8,852 nucleotides of DNA from Clostridia bacterium (GTDB taxonomy: Bacteria > Bacillota > Clostridia > Oscillospirales > CAG-272): NCBI GenBank assembly GCA_017452215.1, contig JAFTMU010000123.1:1-8852 (forward strand), in the 5' to 3' direction. Below the pieces are notes generated by a model. It did not search any database and had not been told where the DNA came from. It saw only the letters and a program-made list of their open reading frames with translations. Both the position numbers and the translations under genes were made by a program. Below are positions 6,553 through 8,852 of the stretch, piece after piece; the stretch's first letter is position 1; each line of letters opens with the position of its first letter.

Positions 6553-7642
6553 TCGCAAAAAAAAGCCCGAAACACGGCCTATGACCGAGGAAGAAGTCGC
6601 TTTGATGCAAAAGCGTGCTCACGAGGCAAAGGTTGCGCAGGCAAGGGCACGCTCTGCCGCCAGAGCACAGGAGGCAGCCCGTGCAAAGGCTTTGGCAAGG
6701 GCCAAGGCAAATGCCCGCATTCGTGAAGCCTCGGGCGAGGAGGGAAGTGGGGAAGCGCTCCCCGCAATTGAGGAGGAGCTTCTTGTGCAGGATCCCTCTG
6801 CGGCAGAGGGAGAATCTGTTGCCGAGCCTGCTTCGACCCCGGACCCTGCCACTGCTGTCCCGACGGAGGAGACAGAGCAATCTCCGACACCTGTACCCCG
6901 TGTACGTGGGGAGGACGAGCTGGAATATGCCATAGAGATCCACGATCTGCATAAATCCTACGGACCCAAGCAGGTGCTCAAGGGATTGAGCTTGAACGTT
7001 TATCCCGGCGAGCTGTTTGGCTTTATTGGTCGTAACGGTATCGGTAAATCCACCACCATCGATTGCATGATCGGAGCAAAACGCTTCAACAGCGGTTCTA
7101 TCACCGTGGGCGGCTACGATATCAAGCATGAAACGGTAGACGCCAAGTTTTCTTATGGCTACGTGGCAAGTGAGCCTACCTGCTATGAGGTAATGACGGG
7201 ATATGACTATTTGGAATTCGTGGCAAGCATCTACGGCTTGACCGAGACCGAATTCACGGGCAACTTCCGTTATCTTTGCAACCGCTTGCAGCTCAATTTG
7301 AGTGAACTGTCCCATCATATTTCAGGCTACTCCCACGGTATGAAGCAAAAGCTGTGCCTGGTGGCAAGCCTGATGCACAATCCCAATATCTGGATTCTGG
7401 ATGAGCCCACCGTCGGCTTGGATATCATGGCGCAGGAGGAGCTGAAAAAGATGATGCGAGAGTACGCAAATCACGGTAAGACCGTATTTGTCACCTCTCA
7501 CAACATCGAGCTGGTCTCCGCTATTTGCGACCGTGTGGCTATCATCAACGACGGAGTTGTAAAGGTCGTGTACGATCTTGTCAACGAGCCCGAAAAACGG
7601 GAGCAGCTTCCTCGTCTGTTTTTGGAGATTTACGGAGGGTAA
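6539..7642 (+). CDS. ABC transporter ATP-binding protein with long N-terminal extension
   Basis: This is the ATPase subunit of an ABC exporter, with the permease encoded 3 nt downstream. ATG 6539 lies inside the end of the previous gene, with AAGGAG at 6525-6530. The ABC domain starts near residue 129: Walker A GRNGIGKST (164-172), signature GYSHGMKQKL (263-272), Walker B IWILDEP (284-290; D288, E289), D-loop VGLD (292-295) and H-loop H321. YSHGM in the signature and Glu (E212) at the usual Q-loop place are common in drug, bacteriocin and ABC-2 type exporters. Before it lies a 128-residue extension: a charged Ala/Arg/Glu/Lys helix (about 18-65, likely coiled coil) and an acidic, Pro/Thr/Ser-rich linker (66-125). 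This is unusual, since such subunits typically have 230-310 residues and no extension. The extension is in frame with a good ribosome site, and no better start lies near residue 129. Substrate unknown. Confidence 0.93.
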   Translation: MANIDRKKKPETRPMTEEEVALMQKRAHEAKVAQARARSAARAQEAARAKALARAKANARIREASGEEGSGEALPAIEEELLVQDPSAAEGESVAEPASTPDPATAVPTEETEQSPTPVPRVRGEDELEYAIEIHDLHKSYGPKQVLKGLSLNVYPGELFGFIGRNGIGKSTTIDCMIGAKRFNSGSITVGGYDIKHETVDAKFSYGYVASEPTCYEVMTGYDYLEFVASIYGLTETEFTGNFRYLCNRLQLNLSELSHHISGYSHGMKQKLCLVASLMHNPNIWILDEPTVGLDIMAQEELKKMMREYANHGKTVFVTSHNIELVSAICDRVAIINDGVVKVVYDLVNEPEKREQLPRLFLEIYGG

Positions 7643-7645
7643 AAT

Positions 7646-8852
7646 ATGTTAACTCTCATAGCCAAGGATTTCAAATTGCTCTTTGCCGCAAAGGGAAGCG
7701 CAAAAAAGAGGATCCTTTCCGCTATTTCAACGCTTTTGATGATAGGATTTGTCATAGGGATCGAGATCTTCATCTTTTCGACGATCCTGGATACGGTCAG
7801 GACCTATAAGAACGCTACCGTTCCGTTCATGACCGTGTTCCTGTTCATCATTTCCTGCTTGATGATATTACTTAATACCAGCAGGGCAAACAAGCTTTTT
7901 TTTGATGAAAAGGATATCGAGCAGCTGACCCGCCGCCCCGTCACCAACGGACAGATCGTGGCGTCCAAGCTGGTGTTTCTGTTCCTGTCTCACTATTTGA
8001 TCACCTTCGTTTTGGTGTATCCTGTACTGATCGTGTACGGAAATGCATTTGGCAAGCCCCTTTGGTTTTACTATATCGGCGTTTTTTATCCGGCACTTTC
8101 CTTTTTGTTCGAGGGCGGTGTTGCCTTGATCTTGGTCTATCCCTTCAAGCTGGTGTCGGATTTTTTGAAAAAGCATACCGTGGTCCAATTTGTTTTGGCG
8201 TTGATCGTGATGGTCGGTGCTTGTATGCTTTACAATTACGTCTTGAGCCTGTTTATGGAGATGGTGGTCAATAATGACCTTAATAAGCTCTTTACGCAAT
8301 CCTCGGTGAGCGCAATGATCGAGCTGCGCAACGGGCTTGTTCCGCTTAATTTTTTGGTGGACCTGTTCTTCAAGGGACAAGGCTCCCGCCTGTTCCTTTA
8401 CGCTTGCATCGCAGGCGGCGTATTCATCATCGGCGTAGCCATTATCGTGTTTTCCTTCTCGTATTTGCGCAGTGTGGCGATGCACGCAAAAAAGTCCAAG
8501 GACAAGGAAGAATTGAACAGGACCACCCCTGTGGTGGCTTTGATCAAAAAGGAGCTGTTCTTGCTTTTTAAGGATTCCAATAACATCTTTTCCTTTACGG
8601 GACTTCTGATCATTCAGCCTTTCCTGGTCAGCGTTATCATCGATTCCCTCAACTCGGTGCTCTCCTCGGGTAGCTTCGCTTACTATATGTTGGAGTTTCC
8701 CGAGCTGCTTCCCTTGATCGACGTGATCATTCTGATGCTTTTTACGCTCATCATCAACCAGGGGGCAAACGAATATATTCAAATGGAAAAGGGGAACGTG
8801 CGGGTGATGAAGACCATTCCCGTCTCTCCGCTCCTTCAATTAGCCATCAAGG
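7646..8852 (+). CDS. ABC exporter permease, 3' end outside window
   Basis: The frame is open from ATG 7646 to the right edge (402 codons so far), with GGAGGG (7634-7639) inside the end of the ATPase gene. The protein is very hydrophobic, with helices near 23-48, 58-77, 106-131, 139-167, 178-205, 249-274, 315-337 and 354-371. Segments FDEKDIEQLTRRPVTNGQIV (86-105) and EKGNVRVMKTIPVSP (381-395) match the pattern of large Firmicutes ABC-2 type permeases, in which a short soluble motif with 'LP-I/V-S' precedes the next helix block. Those proteins usually have 500-600 residues, so perhaps a quarter to a third is missing. With the preceding ATPase it should form an exporter. Substrate is unknown; a role in exporting a product for the surface structure, or in protecting against one, is speculation. 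Confidence 0.9.
   Translation, partial: MLTLIAKDFKLLFAAKGSAKKRILSAISTLLMIGFVIGIEIFIFSTILDTVRTYKNATVPFMTVFLFIISCLMILLNTSRANKLFFDEKDIEQLTRRPVTNGQIVASKLVFLFLSHYLITFVLVYPVLIVYGNAFGKPLWFYYIGVFYPALSFLFEGGVALILVYPFKLVSDFLKKHTVVQFVLALIVMVGACMLYNYVLSLFMEMVVNNDLNKLFTQSSVSAMIELRNGLVPLNFLVDLFFKGQGSRLFLYACIAGGVFIIGVAIIVFSFSYLRSVAMHAKKSKDKEELNRTTPVVALIKKELFLLFKDSNNIFSFTGLLIIQPFLVSVIIDSLNSVLSSGSFAYYMLEFPELLPLIDVIILMLFTLIINQGANEYIQMEKGNVRVMKTIPVSPLLQLAIK

Noticed and set aside
6482..7318. Minus-strand 278-codon frame opposite the ABC ATPase
   Set aside because: The plus strand encodes a complete ABC domain. The antisense product is Cys/Leu/Arg-rich shadow sequence.
7868..8839. Minus-strand 323-codon frame opposite the permease
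   Set aside because: The plus strand is an uninterrupted hydrophobic transporter. The antisense translation is extremely His/Gln/Asp-rich, the usual complement of membrane-protein codons.

Overview
The window looks like chromosomal DNA of a low-to-mid GC Gram-positive anaerobe, most likely an uncultured gut-type member of the Clostridia (Bacillota). The grounds are strong AGGAGG-type ribosome sites, a consensus sigma-A promoter, an ER-type (SipW) signal peptidase next to SipW-type signal peptides, a Firmicutes-style ABC exporter, and interspersed short palindromic repeats. This assignment is inference; there is no rRNA or other marker gene.

Layout. Positions 1-165 hold two kinds of interspersed repeat: CATCAT-spaced mini-hairpins at 1-64 and a pair of facing REP-like palindromes at 90-165. 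Positions 166-474 are AT-rich and non-coding, with two look-alike A5-6/T5-6 palindromes. A textbook promoter (TTGACA, 17 nt, TATAAT, with extended -10) lies at 475-503. It is followed by a leader of about 100 nt and then seven closely packed plus-strand genes that run off the right edge. In order they are: (1) and (2) two related exported proteins with SipW-type signal peptides (613-1362 and 1392-2216); (3) a SipW-type signal peptidase I with a Ser/His dyad, an extra N-terminal membrane helix and a long cytoplasmic tail (2232-3245); (4) a four-helix membrane protein fused through an acidic and Gly/Ala/Ser-rich linker to a McrB-like AAA+ ATPase (3249-5126); (5) a soluble helical protein with a C-terminal zinc ribbon, possibly a nuclease-less relative of the DUF2357/McrC-side partners (5206-6552); (6) an ABC ATPase with a 128-residue low-complexity N-terminal extension (6539-7642); and (7) the first 402 residues of its multi-spanning permease (7646 to the edge). 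A terminator-like 15-bp hairpin plus T-tract lies between genes 4 and 5 and probably acts as an attenuator.

How they may work together. By analogy with Bacillus tapA-sipW-tasA, the peptidase should mature the two upstream exported proteins, which could form fibres or a surface coat. The novel part is the downstream half: a membrane-tethered McrB-type motor with a zinc-ribbon partner, co-transcribed with an ABC exporter. McrB relatives usually power nucleases in defence. Here no nuclease motif is visible and every other recognisable gene acts at the envelope. The set may therefore be an uncharacterised, possibly repurposed, AAA+ machine for assembling, secreting or remodelling a SipW-dependent surface structure. 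That functional link is inference from gene order only.
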